From Listeria cornellensis FSL F6-0969 (lineage in GTDB: Bacteria; Bacillota; Bacilli; Lactobacillales; Listeriaceae), in assembly GCF_000525855.1 (NCBI RefSeq), contig NZ_AODE01000023.1, positions 32,657 through 96,656 on the forward strand: a stretch of 64,000 nt of DNA. Reading direction: 5' to 3'. Position numbers and translations under genes: made by a program. Shown here piece by piece: positions 30,278-39,576 of the stretch (its first letter is position 1; each line of letters starts with the position of its first letter). The notes under the pieces were generated by a model, which worked only from the letters and a program-made list of their open reading frames with translations, was not told where the DNA came from and did no database searches.

Positions 30278-33265
30278 ATGGGTGCGAAGGTGAAAGTCAC
30301 GGTGAAGATTAACGGCAAGGCGCATGATGTGGAGGAAGGTACGCGAATTTTAGATTATTTGAATGAGGAGGGCGTGCATCATCCGCATATTTGTTATAGT
30401 AAGCAGATGGGCGCGATTCAGTCGTGTGATACGTGTATGTGTGAGGTTGACGGCGAGTTGATGCGGGCTTGTAGTACGGATTTCAAGGATTCAATGGAGA
30501 TTAAGTTGGATTCGGAAAAGGCGAAAGAGGCGCAGCTCGAGGCGATGGATCGGATTTTGGAGAATCATATGTTGTATTGTACGGTTTGTGATAATAATAA
30601 TGGGAACTGTCGGGTACATAATACGGCGGAACTGCTTGAGGTGGATTCGCAGGAACGGCCATTCCGTGAAAAGGGCTATATTAATGACTTTTCGCATCCG
30701 TTTTATCGTTATGATCCGGATCAGTGTATTCTTTGTGGGCGCTGTGTCGAGGCGTGTCAGAGTGTGCAGGTGAATGAGACACTTTCGATAGATTGGGATC
30801 GGCCGCAGCCTCGGGTTATTTGGGATGATGATCGTCCGGCGAATATGTCGTCGTGCGTGTCGTGTGGACTTTGTGCGACGGTTTGTCCTTGTAACGCGTT
30901 GATGGAGAAATCGATGCTCGGTCAAGCTGGGTTTATGACGGGAATTGGCGAGGAAGTGCTAGAGCCAATGATCGATATGGTTAAAAAAGTGGAGCCGCCG
31001 TATCAGACGGTTTTCGCGTTGTCGGAAATGGAAAAATCGATGCGGGATACGCGGACGAAGAAAACGAAAACGGTTTGTACGTTCTGCGGGGTTGGGTGTA
31101 GTTTTGAAGTTTGGACGAAAGGTCGCCAAATCTTGAAAGTGGAGCCGACTGGTGAGGGGCCTGTGAACAAGTTTGCGACGTGTGTGAAGGGTAAATTTGG
31201 TTGGGACTTTGTGAATAGTGACCAACGTTTGACGTCGCCGCTGATTCGCCAAGGTGATGAGTTTGTGGAGGCGTCGTGGCAGGAAGCAATTGCGTTTATT
31301 GCGGAGCGTTTGGGTAGTTTGCGTTCGGAGTTCGGCAATGATTCGCTCGGCTTTATCTCTTCTTCTAAGACGACGAATGAGGAGAATTATTTGATGCAAA
31401 AATTGTCTCGTCAAGTGTTTGAGACGAATAATGTGGATAATTGTTCGCGTTATTGCCAAGCGCCGGCGTCGGATGGTTTGACGAATACGGTCGGAATTGG
31501 GGCGGATTCGGGAACGGCGGAGGATATTGAGACGGCTGGACTTGTGATTTTGGTCGGTTGTTCACCTGCAGATGGGCATCCGGTTCTTGCTAGTCGTATG
31601 AAGCGTGCGCAGAAATTGAACGGCCAGAAATTGATGGTTTCGGATCTTCGGAAGCATGAGATGGCGGAGCGCGCGGACTTGTTTATTCGTCCGAAACAGG
31701 GAACGGATTTTGTATGGTTGACGGCGGTTGCGAAGTACATGATTGATATGGGTTGGCATGATGCGCCGTTTATGGAAGCGCGGATTTCGAATGTGGCCGA
31801 TTACATGACTTTCCTCGCGCCGTTTACGCTTGAGTACGCGGAGGCTGAGACGGGGCTTTCGGTTGAGACGCTTGAAAATGTGGCGAAAATGGTGCATGAG
31901 GCTGATGGGACAGCGATTTGTTGGGGTATGGGTGTGACGCAAAACATTGCGGGCTCGCATACGTCGGCGGCGATTTCGAATTTGCTGCTTGTGACGGGGA
32001 ACTTTGGTCGTCATGGCGCGGGCGCGTATCCGCTTCGTGGGCACAATAACGTGCAAGGGGCTTGTGATATGGGATCCTTGCCAAACGTATTGCCGGGCGT
32101 GCAGTCACTTTTAAATCCAGAAGTTCGCGCGCGTTTTTCAGAAGCGTATGGCGTGGAAATTTCGGAAGTACCGGGTCTTAAAAATAATGAAATGTTGGAC
32201 GCAATCGAGGCTGGGACGCTTAAAGCGATGTACTTGATTGGGGAAGAGATGGCTTGGGTTGATTCGAATACGAACCATGTCCAAGATACACTTGCAAAAC
32301 TCGATTTCTTCGTGGTTCAGGATGTCTTTTTATCGAAGACGGCGCAATTTGCGGATGTTGTTTTACCGGCATCGCCTTCGCTTGAAAAAGATGGCACGTT
32401 TACGAATACGGAACGTCGTGTGCAGCGTTTGTACGAAGTGTTGGAGCCGCTTGGTGATTCGAAACCGGATTGGTGGATCATTCAAGAAGTGGCGAACGCG
32501 TGTGGTGGTAATTGGAACTTTACGCATCCAAGTGAGATTATGGATGAGGTTGCGAGTCTTGCGCCATTCTTCGCGGGTGTAAGGTATGATCGGATGGAAG
32601 GTTTTGATAGTCTTGTTTGGCCGGTTTCGGCGGATGGTGTTGATATGCCGCTACTTTATGAGGATCGTTTTAATTTCCCTGATGGCAAGGCGAAACTTTC
32701 TGTATTGCCGTATATTGCACCGATTGAGTTCCCGAAAGAGTTTGATTTAACGCTTAATAATGGTCGTTTGTTGGAGCAGTTCCATGAAGGAAATATGACG
32801 CATAAAACGAAGGGCTTGGATTATAAATTACCGGAAGTTTTTGTAGAGGTATCGAAGGAATTGGCGCAGAAACGTGGCATTGAGGACGGTTCGCTGGTGC
32901 GGTTGACGTCGCCATATGGTCACATTAAGGTGCATGCGGTCGTGACGGATCGGGTTCGCGCGAATGAGGTTTACTTGCCGATGCACTCGGTTAGCCATGA
33001 GACGGCGGTTAATTTATTGACGTCTAGCGCGGTTGACGTGAGAACGAAGACGCCAGCCTATAAACAGACGAAGGTAAACTTGGAAGTATTGCAAAAATGT
33101 GGGGAAAACCCGCTGCCGAAACATAATCCGCGAAATGCGACGCGCTTCCCGCAAAATGGTGTGGAGATCGAACGTAAGTGGGCACGTCAGGATTACCAAC
33201 CGATTTCGAAGCATAATTGTGCTTGTGGTGGAAACTGTGGCTGTAAGAAAGGGAGTGAGGCGTGA
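30278..33265 (+). CDS. fdhF: Formate dehydrogenase, molybdopterin-dependent catalytic subunit (FdhF/YjgC type)
   Basis: 995 aa. N-terminal [2Fe-2S] domain (C39, C50, C53, C65), a NuoG-type segment H-x-x-x-C-x-x-C (HMLYCTVCDNNNGNCRVH), two [4Fe-4S] ferredoxin motifs (CILCGRCVEAC, CVSCGLCATVC), then the molybdopterin oxidoreductase domain with its own cluster (CTFCGVGC...CVKGKFGW). NNVDNCSRYCQAPASDGL marks the active site, with cysteine where some homologues have selenocysteine. The C terminus ends in the unusual HNCACGGNCGCKKG cysteine cluster. Cytosolic; oxidises formate to CO2, electron partner unknown. ATG 30278 behind AAGGAGGGATTTTTGG. First of three genes with DUF1641 and fdhD. Confidence 0.93.
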   Translation: MGAKVKVTVKINGKAHDVEEGTRILDYLNEEGVHHPHICYSKQMGAIQSCDTCMCEVDGELMRACSTDFKDSMEIKLDSEKAKEAQLEAMDRILENHMLYCTVCDNNNGNCRVHNTAELLEVDSQERPFREKGYINDFSHPFYRYDPDQCILCGRCVEACQSVQVNETLSIDWDRPQPRVIWDDDRPANMSSCVSCGLCATVCPCNALMEKSMLGQAGFMTGIGEEVLEPMIDMVKKVEPPYQTVFALSEMEKSMRDTRTKKTKTVCTFCGVGCSFEVWTKGRQILKVEPTGEGPVNKFATCVKGKFGWDFVNSDQRLTSPLIRQGDEFVEASWQEAIAFIAERLGSLRSEFGNDSLGFISSSKTTNEENYLMQKLSRQVFETNNVDNCSRYCQAPASDGLTNTVGIGADSGTAEDIETAGLVILVGCSPADGHPVLASRMKRAQKLNGQKLMVSDLRKHEMAERADLFIRPKQGTDFVWLTAVAKYMIDMGWHDAPFMEARISNVADYMTFLAPFTLEYAEAETGLSVETLENVAKMVHEADGTAICWGMGVTQNIAGSHTSAAISNLLLVTGNFGRHGAGAYPLRGHNNVQGACDMGSLPNVLPGVQSLLNPEVRARFSEAYGVEISEVPGLKNNEMLDAIEAGTLKAMYLIGEEMAWVDSNTNHVQDTLAKLDFFVVQDVFLSKTAQFADVVLPASPSLEKDGTFTNTERRVQRLYEVLEPLGDSKPDWWIIQEVANACGGNWNFTHPSEIMDEVASLAPFFAGVRYDRMEGFDSLVWPVSADGVDMPLLYEDRFNFPDGKAKLSVLPYIAPIEFPKEFDLTLNNGRLLEQFHEGNMTHKTKGLDYKLPEVFVEVSKELAQKRGIEDGSLVRLTSPYGHIKVHAVVTDRVRANEVYLPMHSVSHETAVNLLTSSAVDVRTKTPAYKQTKVNLEVLQKCGENPLPKHNPRNATRFPQNGVEIERKWARQDYQPISKHNCACGGNCGCKKGSEA

Positions 33266-33741
33266 TGGCAGAACCGATTTCTAAAATTCGCCGTGTGGAA
33301 AAAACGGATGATCAGATAAAACAGGATAAAATGACGGCAATAAAAGACCAAATCACGACGGATGATGCGGCTTTCATGGAAGTTTTGGAGTTAGTGAAGG
33401 CGCTGCATGATTCTGGGGCGCTGGACATGTTGAACAGTGCTTTGAAGGCGAAAGAGGATATCGCTACGACATTTTTGAATGAGGCTCGGAAGGAACCGGC
33501 GACGAATGCGATTAATAATTTGATGATGACGAGTAAATTATTGACGGAGACGAAGCCAGAGCAGACGGAGAAAATGTTGGAGGGACTTGCGAACGCGCAG
33601 GCGAAGGCGAATGAGAGTTTGAAAGAGGACGCGACGCTGGGACTTTTCGGACTGGCAAAAGCGATGAAGGATCCTGATGTGAATCGGGCGTTGCGTTATG
33701 GCTTGGCATTTTTGAAAGGTGTCGGACAAGAGCTGAAATAA
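33265..33741 (+). CDS. DUF1641 protein, formate dehydrogenase-associated
   Basis: 158 aa, ATG overlapping the fdhF stop (TGATG). Mostly helical, no membrane span; central ALHDSGALDMLNSALKAKEDI is typical of DUF1641, which regularly lies downstream of FdhF/YjgC-type genes. The protein is presumed to be a helper or small subunit of the enzyme. The closest B. subtilis counterparts are YjgD/YrhD. Confidence 0.85.
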   Translation: MAEPISKIRRVEKTDDQIKQDKMTAIKDQITTDDAAFMEVLELVKALHDSGALDMLNSALKAKEDIATTFLNEARKEPATNAINNLMMTSKLLTETKPEQTEKMLEGLANAQAKANESLKEDATLGLFGLAKAMKDPDVNRALRYGLAFLKGVGQELK

Positions 33742-33750
33742 AAATTAGAC

Positions 33751-33788
33751 TCCAGATGGTGCTTAACTAATGCGCATCTGGGGTTTTC
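33751..33788 (+). terminator. Weak hairpin between DUF1641 gene and fdhD
   Basis: CCAGATG (33752-33758) pairs with CATCTGG (33775-33781), followed by GGTTTTC only. Probably attenuates rather than ends transcription, since fdhD follows by 18 bases. Confidence 0.4.
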
Positions 33789-33805
33789 GTTAGGTGGGGA
33801 CGAGG

Positions 33806-34597
33806 ATGGAAACGACTGCTGGGCTTGGGATTCGGCGTTTTAAAGAGGGGCATATGTTTGATGATGTGGCGACGGTGGCCGTTGAGTATCCGCTGACGAT
33901 TTATGTGAACGAGGCTGAATTGGTGACGATTGTCTGTACGCCGGAATATGCCGAGGATTTGGTTGTTGGTTTTCTGATTTCGGAGGGAATTGTGCGTGGT
34001 GTTGCGGATATTGATCGTGTGGAAATCATCGAGGTAACGGGGCATGCGAAGGTGACGGCGAACTTCGTGAACAAATTTAATGCGAAATATCGTGCGAAAC
34101 GCTACATTACGTCTTGTTGCGGGAAATCGCGGGAGAACTTCTATTTTCAGTCGGATGCATCGCTTGTGGAGACGCGAAATGAGACGGATTTGGTGTTGCG
34201 CCCAGCGGATATTTTCGATTTAATGTCGCGATTTGAGGCGGATTCGGATACGTTTCGTAAGACTGGCGGGGTGCATAACGCCGCACTTTGTAGTCGCGAT
34301 GAGGTGATTTGTGTGCGGATGGATATTGGACGACACAACGCGCTTGATAAAATTTATGGGCATTGCTTGAAGTCGGAAATCACGATGGCTGATAAGGCGA
34401 TTATTTTTAGCGGTCGGATTTCCTCGGAGATTTTGGTGAAGACTGCGAAAATTGGTTGCGGTATTATTTTATCGCGCTCGGCACCGACAGAACTCGCGAT
34501 AGAAATGGCGCGGGAACTTAATATTACGGCGGTTGGTTTTATACGTGGAGATGGTTTTAGTGTATATAGTGGACAGCACCGGATTTTGGAGAATTAG
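33806..34597 (+). CDS. fdhD: Formate dehydrogenase accessory sulfurtransferase FdhD
   Basis: 263 aa from ATG 33806, with TAGGTGG eight bases upstream. FdhD passes sulfur to the molybdenum cofactor of formate dehydrogenase. The cysteine loop YITSCCGKSR (about residue 98) replaces the E. coli C-x-x-C, as in Bacillus relatives. GGVHNAALCS, DIGRHNALDKIYGHCL and the C-terminal SRSAPTELAIEMA are family landmarks. Third gene of the cluster. Confidence 0.92.
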   Translation: METTAGLGIRRFKEGHMFDDVATVAVEYPLTIYVNEAELVTIVCTPEYAEDLVVGFLISEGIVRGVADIDRVEIIEVTGHAKVTANFVNKFNAKYRAKRYITSCCGKSRENFYFQSDASLVETRNETDLVLRPADIFDLMSRFEADSDTFRKTGGVHNAALCSRDEVICVRMDIGRHNALDKIYGHCLKSEITMADKAIIFSGRISSEILVKTAKIGCGIILSRSAPTELAIEMARELNITAVGFIRGDGFSVYSGQHRILEN

Positions 34598-34638
34598 AAA
34601 AAGCGCCGAACCTCGTTTTTAGAGATTTGGCGCTTTTT
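34597..34638. terminator. Bidirectional terminator between fdhD and the convergent membrane protein gene
   Basis: AAAAAGCGCC pairs with GGCGCTTTTTT across a 21-base interior; runs of A and T on both sides allow use from either strand. Confidence 0.8.
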
Positions 34639-34642
34639 TGGG

Positions 34643-35406
34643 CTAACGCTCGGATGCTCGATATCCGGCAGCCTCAGCTTCTGCGGTTGTTTTGAACCAA
34701 GCGACGACATTTTTTGTACGATTGTAGTAAGTCCCACCAGGTACGTGGTAGATTCCGTTAACGCTACCTTTAATCGTACCCTGACCATTCGAATCAACAT
34801 ATTGGCTTCCACCACCGTTGTCATTACTTGCTGGAGGGGAGGCTTGTTTTGCTTGTTCTTCTTGCTCTTCACGCTCTTTTTGTTCTTTTAAAGCTTGTTG
34901 CTGTTTTTCTGTTGCTTTTTGCGCCTCTTCAGCTTCTTGCTCTTTCTCGGCGACTTGTGCAGCTTTTTGTTCAGCTGCTAGTTTTGCTTGTTGTTCTTGT
35001 TGAATTTTTAAGTCTTTGGCTTTTTGTTCGGCGATCGCTTTGTCTTTCGCTAGTTGTTCCCGCTCTTTTTTCTGCTGTTCTGCCTGTGCTTTAAGAAGTT
35101 TTTCTTGTTCTTTTTTTTAGTTCTGCTTGTTCTTTTTCCAATTTTTTTTTGCGCTGCTTTTTGTTTATCTGCTTGCTTATCTTTTTGTATTTCCTCACTC
35201 TTAACATCGACTTTGGGTTCAGCTGTGGTCTGTGTTGCCGGAATCATATTTGCACCAACGATGGTTAAAATGAATGTGGCTGCTAAAATAATAAAATTAA
35301 GCCTAGGTTTAAAAAGTTGTTTCCCACGAATGAAGATACCAAGAATTAACATGATAAGCGCATAGAAAAAGCCTAAAAATCCAATTATAAATAGAAATAC
35401 TCCCAT
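34643..35406 (-). CDS. Membrane-anchored coiled-coil protein with a C-terminal nuclease-associated-type domain; frameshifted
   Basis: About 253 aa once corrected. Two hydrophobic helices at residues 3-23 and 36-54, then about 130 residues of Glu/Gln/Lys-rich coiled coil, a Ser/Gly linker, and a C-terminal domain [20 protein letters not shown] ending [18 protein letters not shown]. That pattern (I-K-G...I-Y-H-x-P-G-G-x-x-Y...A-x-A-A-G-Y-R) is found after thermonuclease domains and in a stand-alone domain recently labelled sunset; its function is unclear. Two A runs have one extra base each (plus-strand T runs 35111-35118 and 35142-35150). Start ATG 35406 is the first in frame, with AAAGGGAG 14 bases upstream, so the start is less certain than the domain layout. 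Confidence 0.7.
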
Positions 35407-35574
35407 AAAAATGTGTCGCTCCCTTTTAAATCATTTTTTATTGTTCCCCACTGTATTATAATATATAGAAGTGCAAAAACACTTTTTTTAGTCGTGAACG
35501 TAGGCTTTTTGTACTTAAACGCTACAATCAAGCCTTTTTTTTGTTTATATATGTATCTTTTAGGAGGTGGAAGA

Positions 35575-36079
35575 ATGAGTCAAGTACAAGATTACTTTCC
35601 ATTCCAAGTCCAGAAAATCCAGTTTCATGTAGTTTCAACTGAGCCGTATATTTTAAAAAAAACTGCAACGTCAAGCTTTCCATGAGAGTCGAATAGCCAT
35701 TTTGTTCACAACGAAGATTTGGAAGCTAGCCGATTTTCAGATGGAGTTTCCTGAATTGGAATGTGAAGAAATACAGCTCAAAAAGCCATATATAGTTGTG
35801 AAAAATGTGCCGTCCAATTATCCTAAAATGTTACATTTGATGGAGATTTATAAGAATTCGGGATTGGAGATGTATCTTTTCTTAACGGATGATTTACGAT
35901 ATCGTTGGGTGGAAGAGGAGATTATGACGCCCATTTTGATGAGGAAAAAGGTGAAGTCTCAAATGGTTATTGACTTGGCGAATGAGGATTTATTACTATT
36001 TTTCAATCAGGATGGGAGCAAGACGCATGCGGTTGGAGTCGGGGATCAGTGGCGGGAGAAATTGATCAGTTTTCAATAA
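35575..36079 (+). CDS. Hypothetical protein, about 167 aa; frameshifted as written
   Basis: Starts MSQVQDYFPFQVQKIQFHVV at ATG 35575 behind TTAGGAGGTGGAAGA. The first frame stops after 36 codons; the rest (from IWKLADFQMEFPELECEEI) is one frame over and ends at 36079. Taking one A from the run 35655-35662 joins them through ILKKLQRQAFHESRIAILF. No signal peptide, no membrane helix, mixed alpha/beta character with many aromatic and acidic residues. I do not recognise the family. Ends at a terminator shared with the convergent LPXTG gene. Confidence 0.7.
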
Positions 36080-36112
36080 AAAAGACGCAAAATCTGATTT
36101 TGCGTCTTTTTT
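36078..36112. terminator. Bidirectional terminator
   Basis: AAAAAAGACGCAAAATC / GATTTTGCGTCTTTTTT, almost a perfect palindrome, serving the convergent genes on both sides. Confidence 0.9.
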
Positions 36113-36119
36113 ATATTAC

Positions 36120-37682
36120 TTATGAACGTTTTCTTAAATACAATAAAGCTGTTGCAGAAAGTAATAGACCGAAGACAACAAATCCGTTTGTGCTGGAATC
36201 TCCTGTTTTTGGTAGCTCATTTACTCTTGCAGGTACGATTTCGTTTCCAGCTGCTTGTGCTTGTTGTGTTGATTGCTCCGTTTCTGAGTTAGCTGGAGCT
36301 TTGGAAATCGTGGATGACTTCACTTCTTGAATTTGTTTCGTGCCATAAGTGTAATGCGTGACATCACTGACCCCACCGTTATCATCAACCGCAATCAGAT
36401 AAGCTGTTTCACCTGGTTGTAGCGGACGATCAAGAACGGCATGATAGCTGCCTGAGTAGTCTACGCGTGTTTCAGCCAGAACTTCTTCGCTCTGCTCTGT
36501 AATAACGAATAGCGTTGTATCAGGCTCTGTACCACCGTAAATGTCTGTGTCTGTACTCATATCGAAGTTAACAGAAGGTGCTGAGTAAAGCATGATACCC
36601 ATAACCGAGATAACTTCATATTGGAAATTAAGTGTTGAAACGTTGCCACTAGCGTCTTCAGCTACGATAACCGTACTGTTTGCACCAATGCCAGAAGTGT
36701 CTAGATGTGTTGCGCCATTTTGGAAATAAATTTTCACGTAGCCAGAGTTATCTGTTGCGTTCACTAGCTCTTCCGCAGTCCATTCCTCACCCGGCCACAC
36801 GTAGAAAACATCGCCATCTTGATTGATAAATGGTTTCGTTGTGTCTACCACTGTGTAATTAACGGTTACAGTTGTTGTAGCGGAGCCGTTTGTTGCCGTA
36901 ATTTGCACGGATTGCGCGCCAAGTTTGTTTGTCACTGGCTGTGTTTTGAAGGAAAGCTTCACGTTAGCAGTACTCTTAGTTACAAAAGTACTTGGTGTTG
37001 CTGTTGCATCATTTAGTTCCAATGTGACATTATTTTTTGCTGTAGCAAGTACCGTTGTTTCTGGTTTTGGATCTGTTTTACCTGGATCAGGTTTCACTGG
37101 TTGCTCAGGATCTGTTGTTTCAGGATCAGGAGTTACCGGTTTCTCTGGATCCGGTTTTGTTGGTGTTTCAGGATCTGGTTTCACAGGCTCCACTGGATCT
37201 GGATTCGGCGTCACCGGTGTTTCTGGCTCTGGGGCTACCGGAGTCTCAGGATCAGGCTTCACAGGTTCTACTGGATCAGGATCAGGAGTTACTGGTGTTT
37301 CAGGATCTGGTTGAGGTGTTACGCTCGGATCTGCGTCAACTGTATAGCTGACCGTGATTTCTTCCGATGATCCGTCGTTGTAAGTAACTACAATTGTTGT
37401 TTCAAAAGTTCCCACGGTGTCGTTCTGTGCTACTACACCATCCTTGTAAGTTAGGACCGGAGCGCGATTTTGGCTAAAGACTTGCACAAAATCAGCCGGA
37501 ATAATGTAATAACCTTGTGTTACATGAACATTCGGTTTTGCTGCGACTTCAGTAGTTTCCCAACCTGCTTGTTGCTGTGCATCTTGTTGGGATGTCATTT
37601 CCTCGGCAAATACGGGACTTACAGTTGAAAAAGTTAGTCCAAATACTAGCGCGATGCTAATCGATTTTTCTTTTAGGTACAT
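36120..37682 (-). CDS. LPXTG-anchored surface protein with Pro/Asp/Glu-rich repeat stalk
   Basis: 520 aa. Signal peptide (cleavage after VSPVFA), then an N-terminal domain with an Ig-like segment (GTFETTIVVTYNDGSSEEIT), a stalk of about 85 residues made of P-x-P-E-T-P-V and DPDPVEPVKP repeats, two further Ig-like regions, then LPKTG, a hydrophobic span and RKRS for sortase A anchoring. ATG 37682 behind AAAGGGGAGACACTC. Ligand or function not evident; the stalk length is likely variable between strains. The upstream 37690-37980 holds no gene. Confidence 0.93.
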   Translation of the reverse strand: MYLKEKSISIALVFGLTFSTVSPVFAEEMTSQQDAQQQAGWETTEVAAKPNVHVTQGYYIIPADFVQVFSQNRAPVLTYKDGVVAQNDTVGTFETTIVVTYNDGSSEEITVSYTVDADPSVTPQPDPETPVTPDPDPVEPVKPDPETPVAPEPETPVTPNPDPVEPVKPDPETPTKPDPEKPVTPDPETTDPEQPVKPDPGKTDPKPETTVLATAKNNVTLELNDATATPSTFVTKSTANVKLSFKTQPVTNKLGAQSVQITATNGSATTTVTVNYTVVDTTKPFINQDGDVFYVWPGEEWTAEELVNATDNSGYVKIYFQNGATHLDTSGIGANSTVIVAEDASGNVSTLNFQYEVISVMGIMLYSAPSVNFDMSTDTDIYGGTEPDTTLFVITEQSEEVLAETRVDYSGSYHAVLDRPLQPGETAYLIAVDDNGGVSDVTHYTYGTKQIQEVKSSTISKAPANSETEQSTQQAQAAGNEIVPARVNELPKTGDSSTNGFVVFGLLLSATALLYLRKRS

Positions 37683-37980
37683 GAGTGTCTCCCCTTTTTA
37701 ATATGCTTAGTTACTATTGTACAAGGTATCGATTTCTTTGGCTAGCGAAAAAATGTACATTTGAAGGCAAAATTTATCAAGTTCACAGTTTGTTCACATT
37801 TTGTTTTAATGTAGAAATTGGGTTTGGGACTAGGAGAAAGCTTTGTTTTGGAGTTGATGAATTGAGATGTACCAATGGATTTGTTACGTTTATCCTTGGT
37901 TTGGAGTTAGAATATATGCTTATTTTCTGTAGAATAGTAGATATATATCGGAAAATAGCAGTATTTTTTTGTTTTATATA

Positions 37981-38370
37981 TTATATGTGGAAATTGATTT
38001 TGGTGCTTTTTTGGAGCTCTCGGAAATCTTCTTCGCGATCTGTACAAAGCTTGCGTATTTCATTTTGTAATTGGGAGCTAATCGCGTCACCGGTTTTACT
38101 TTCGAAGGAAATGCCGAGTTGACTTTGAATGCGTGTAAGTTCGCGCCCCCAATCGTCAAACATTGTTTCCTTACCGTGCAGGATGTGAGCAGAATCTTCA
38201 GCTAAATTATTAGCATCACGTAGCATATCACATTTCAAAGCCGCGAGTTGAAGTTGCCTTTCGAATGCTGTTTTTTGAGATTTTAAAGCGCCGACCGTTG
38301 CATCCGCACCAGCTAGAATCGCCTTAGCAATCTCTACTTCTATTTGTCTAATTTCATGAAATAAATCCAT
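37981..38370 (-). CDS. Small helical protein, probable T7SS partner of the upstream lipase
   Basis: 129 aa from ATG 38370 (MDLFHEIRQIEVEIAKAILA), behind GGGGGAACACA; in-frame extension to 38439 enters the upstream gene. Predicted all-helical, soluble, no signal peptide. It follows the lipase gene by 28 bases. In S. aureus the T7SS lipase TslA is bound by small helical partners (TlaA1/TlaA2) through its C-terminal domain; this protein fits that role by position and character, not by recognised homology. Confidence 0.65.
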   Translation of the reverse strand: MDLFHEIRQIEVEIAKAILAGADATVGALKSQKTAFERQLQLAALKCDMLRDANNLAEDSAHILHGKETMFDDWGRELTRIQSQLGISFESKTGDAISSQLQNEIRKLCTDREEDFRELQKSTKINFHI

Positions 38371-38398
38371 TGTGTTCCCCCTTTTTTTCTCTATTTGT

Positions 38399-39538
38399 TT
38401 ACTTGAAAAAATTAATCGCGTTACCGGCCGCAATACCAACTAAGCTACCAATTGTGCGGTCTAAATCATGACCGAGATTGATATTTGTTTGCTGCATTTG
38501 GTGCCCCGCATTGCCGATTTCATTTGCGAATTGTTGCAGGTGGTACTGCTGTTCTAACAACTTATTAAGTAAATCATGCAAAATTTCTTCGTCGTGGAAA
38601 CGGTAGACACCTTCTGTTTTTTTGACAGCGAGGCCGTGCATCACATCGTCTACATCGTTTTCGTTCAGTAAATCGTATTCACCGCCATATGTAGCATCGT
38701 TGAATTTACGCACCATTTTCTGGACTGCATCGCTTTCGGCTTGACGAAAATCTTCAATGAGGCGAACCATGCGATCAATGTCTGCCGCTACATCTTTCAT
38801 TCGATTCGCAAGCGCTTTAATCTCATCAGGAGAAATGGCAAGTTTCGTGGCGCCATTGCTACCGAACTGGTTGCGGAAACCTTCTGTTAAGTGAGCGTTT
38901 AGTGGATCGCTGGCCGCGCCATTTTTGAAATAATATTGTTGGTAAAATACGAAAGCATCGGGAGGTAGTAATCCTACAACGTCGCCATGGTGTCGGAAAT
39001 CTTTGATGAGATGGAAGTATGTGCCGTCTTTTGCTTTTGCTTGTTCGTCAGGTGCTAGTTTATTGAATGAACGGGCAGCGGCGAAGGTTATGGCCGGTTT
39101 AGTATGTTTGACAGCCTCGTATTGAGCGAGTGCGCCGCCGAGACTGTGGCCTGTGAAGCTGTAGTTTTTGGTTGTGTGTTTGGATAGTGTGGTGTTTACG
39201 AAATTATTGTAGGTTGTAAACTGATCGTCTTTTTTTGCAGGTGATGTAGTTGCTAATTTGGTGTTCTGGTTCCAGTCAGCTCCTTCCTCAGAGCCTCTTG
39301 ACATGAAGACCATATGGCTAAACTCTTTGATAGACCCTGCTTTCCATGCTTTGTATTCACCAAGCGGGACAACAGCGGTTGCTTGTAAGCCGTTTCTATT
39401 ATCTATCGAATTTACTGTAATCCATTTTGTTTTACCGATATCTTTCAGTGTTAGTACGTTGTCTTTCCTTAGTACTTCACTATCATACACAGCATCGGCT
39501 AAATAAAAATTAGTTTCTTCTGTTATTTTCATCTCCAT
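38399..39538 (-). CDS. Putative T7SS-secreted lipase with N-terminal lipase and C-terminal helical targeting domain (TslA-like)
   Basis: 379 aa. No signal peptide. Lipase class 3 fold with nucleophile S132 in YSFTGHSLGGALAQYEA, and an acid/His region DFRHHGDVVGLLPPD. Residues about 235-379 are helical (SPDEIKALANRMKDVAADID, ILHDLLNKLLEQQYHLQQFA), resembling an LXG/WXG-type targeting domain placed at the C terminus, the reverse of the usual order. S. aureus TslA has this architecture. ATG 39538 follows AAAGGGAGCAAA. Divergent from two DUF1433-like genes, the family of its known immunity protein. Confidence 0.75.
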   Translation of the reverse strand: MEMKITEETNFYLADAVYDSEVLRKDNVLTLKDIGKTKWITVNSIDNRNGLQATAVVPLGEYKAWKAGSIKEFSHMVFMSRGSEEGADWNQNTKLATTSPAKKDDQFTTYNNFVNTTLSKHTTKNYSFTGHSLGGALAQYEAVKHTKPAITFAAARSFNKLAPDEQAKAKDGTYFHLIKDFRHHGDVVGLLPPDAFVFYQQYYFKNGAASDPLNAHLTEGFRNQFGSNGATKLAISPDEIKALANRMKDVAADIDRMVRLIEDFRQAESDAVQKMVRKFNDATYGGEYDLLNENDVDDVMHGLAVKKTEGVYRFHDEEILHDLLNKLLEQQYHLQQFANEIGNAGHQMQQTNINLGHDLDRTIGSLVGIAAGNAINFFK

Positions 39539-39576
39539 TTTGCTCCCTTTATGTTATGATATGGTGGGGTGATTAC

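Noticed and set aside
30491..32056. Several antisense ORFs over fdhF
   Set aside because: Arg/His/Thr-rich shadows of a gene with clear Fe-S and molybdopterin motifs.
37080..37320. Short tandem repeats resembling a CRISPR-like or satellite array
   Set aside because: They are codons of the Pro/Asp/Glu stalk of the LPXTG protein; units vary in length and there are no spacers.
37685..38122. 145-codon plus-strand ORF left of the LPXTG gene
   Set aside because: No ribosome site, Cys/Phe-rich composition, and it overlaps the end of the helical T7SS-partner gene on the other strand.
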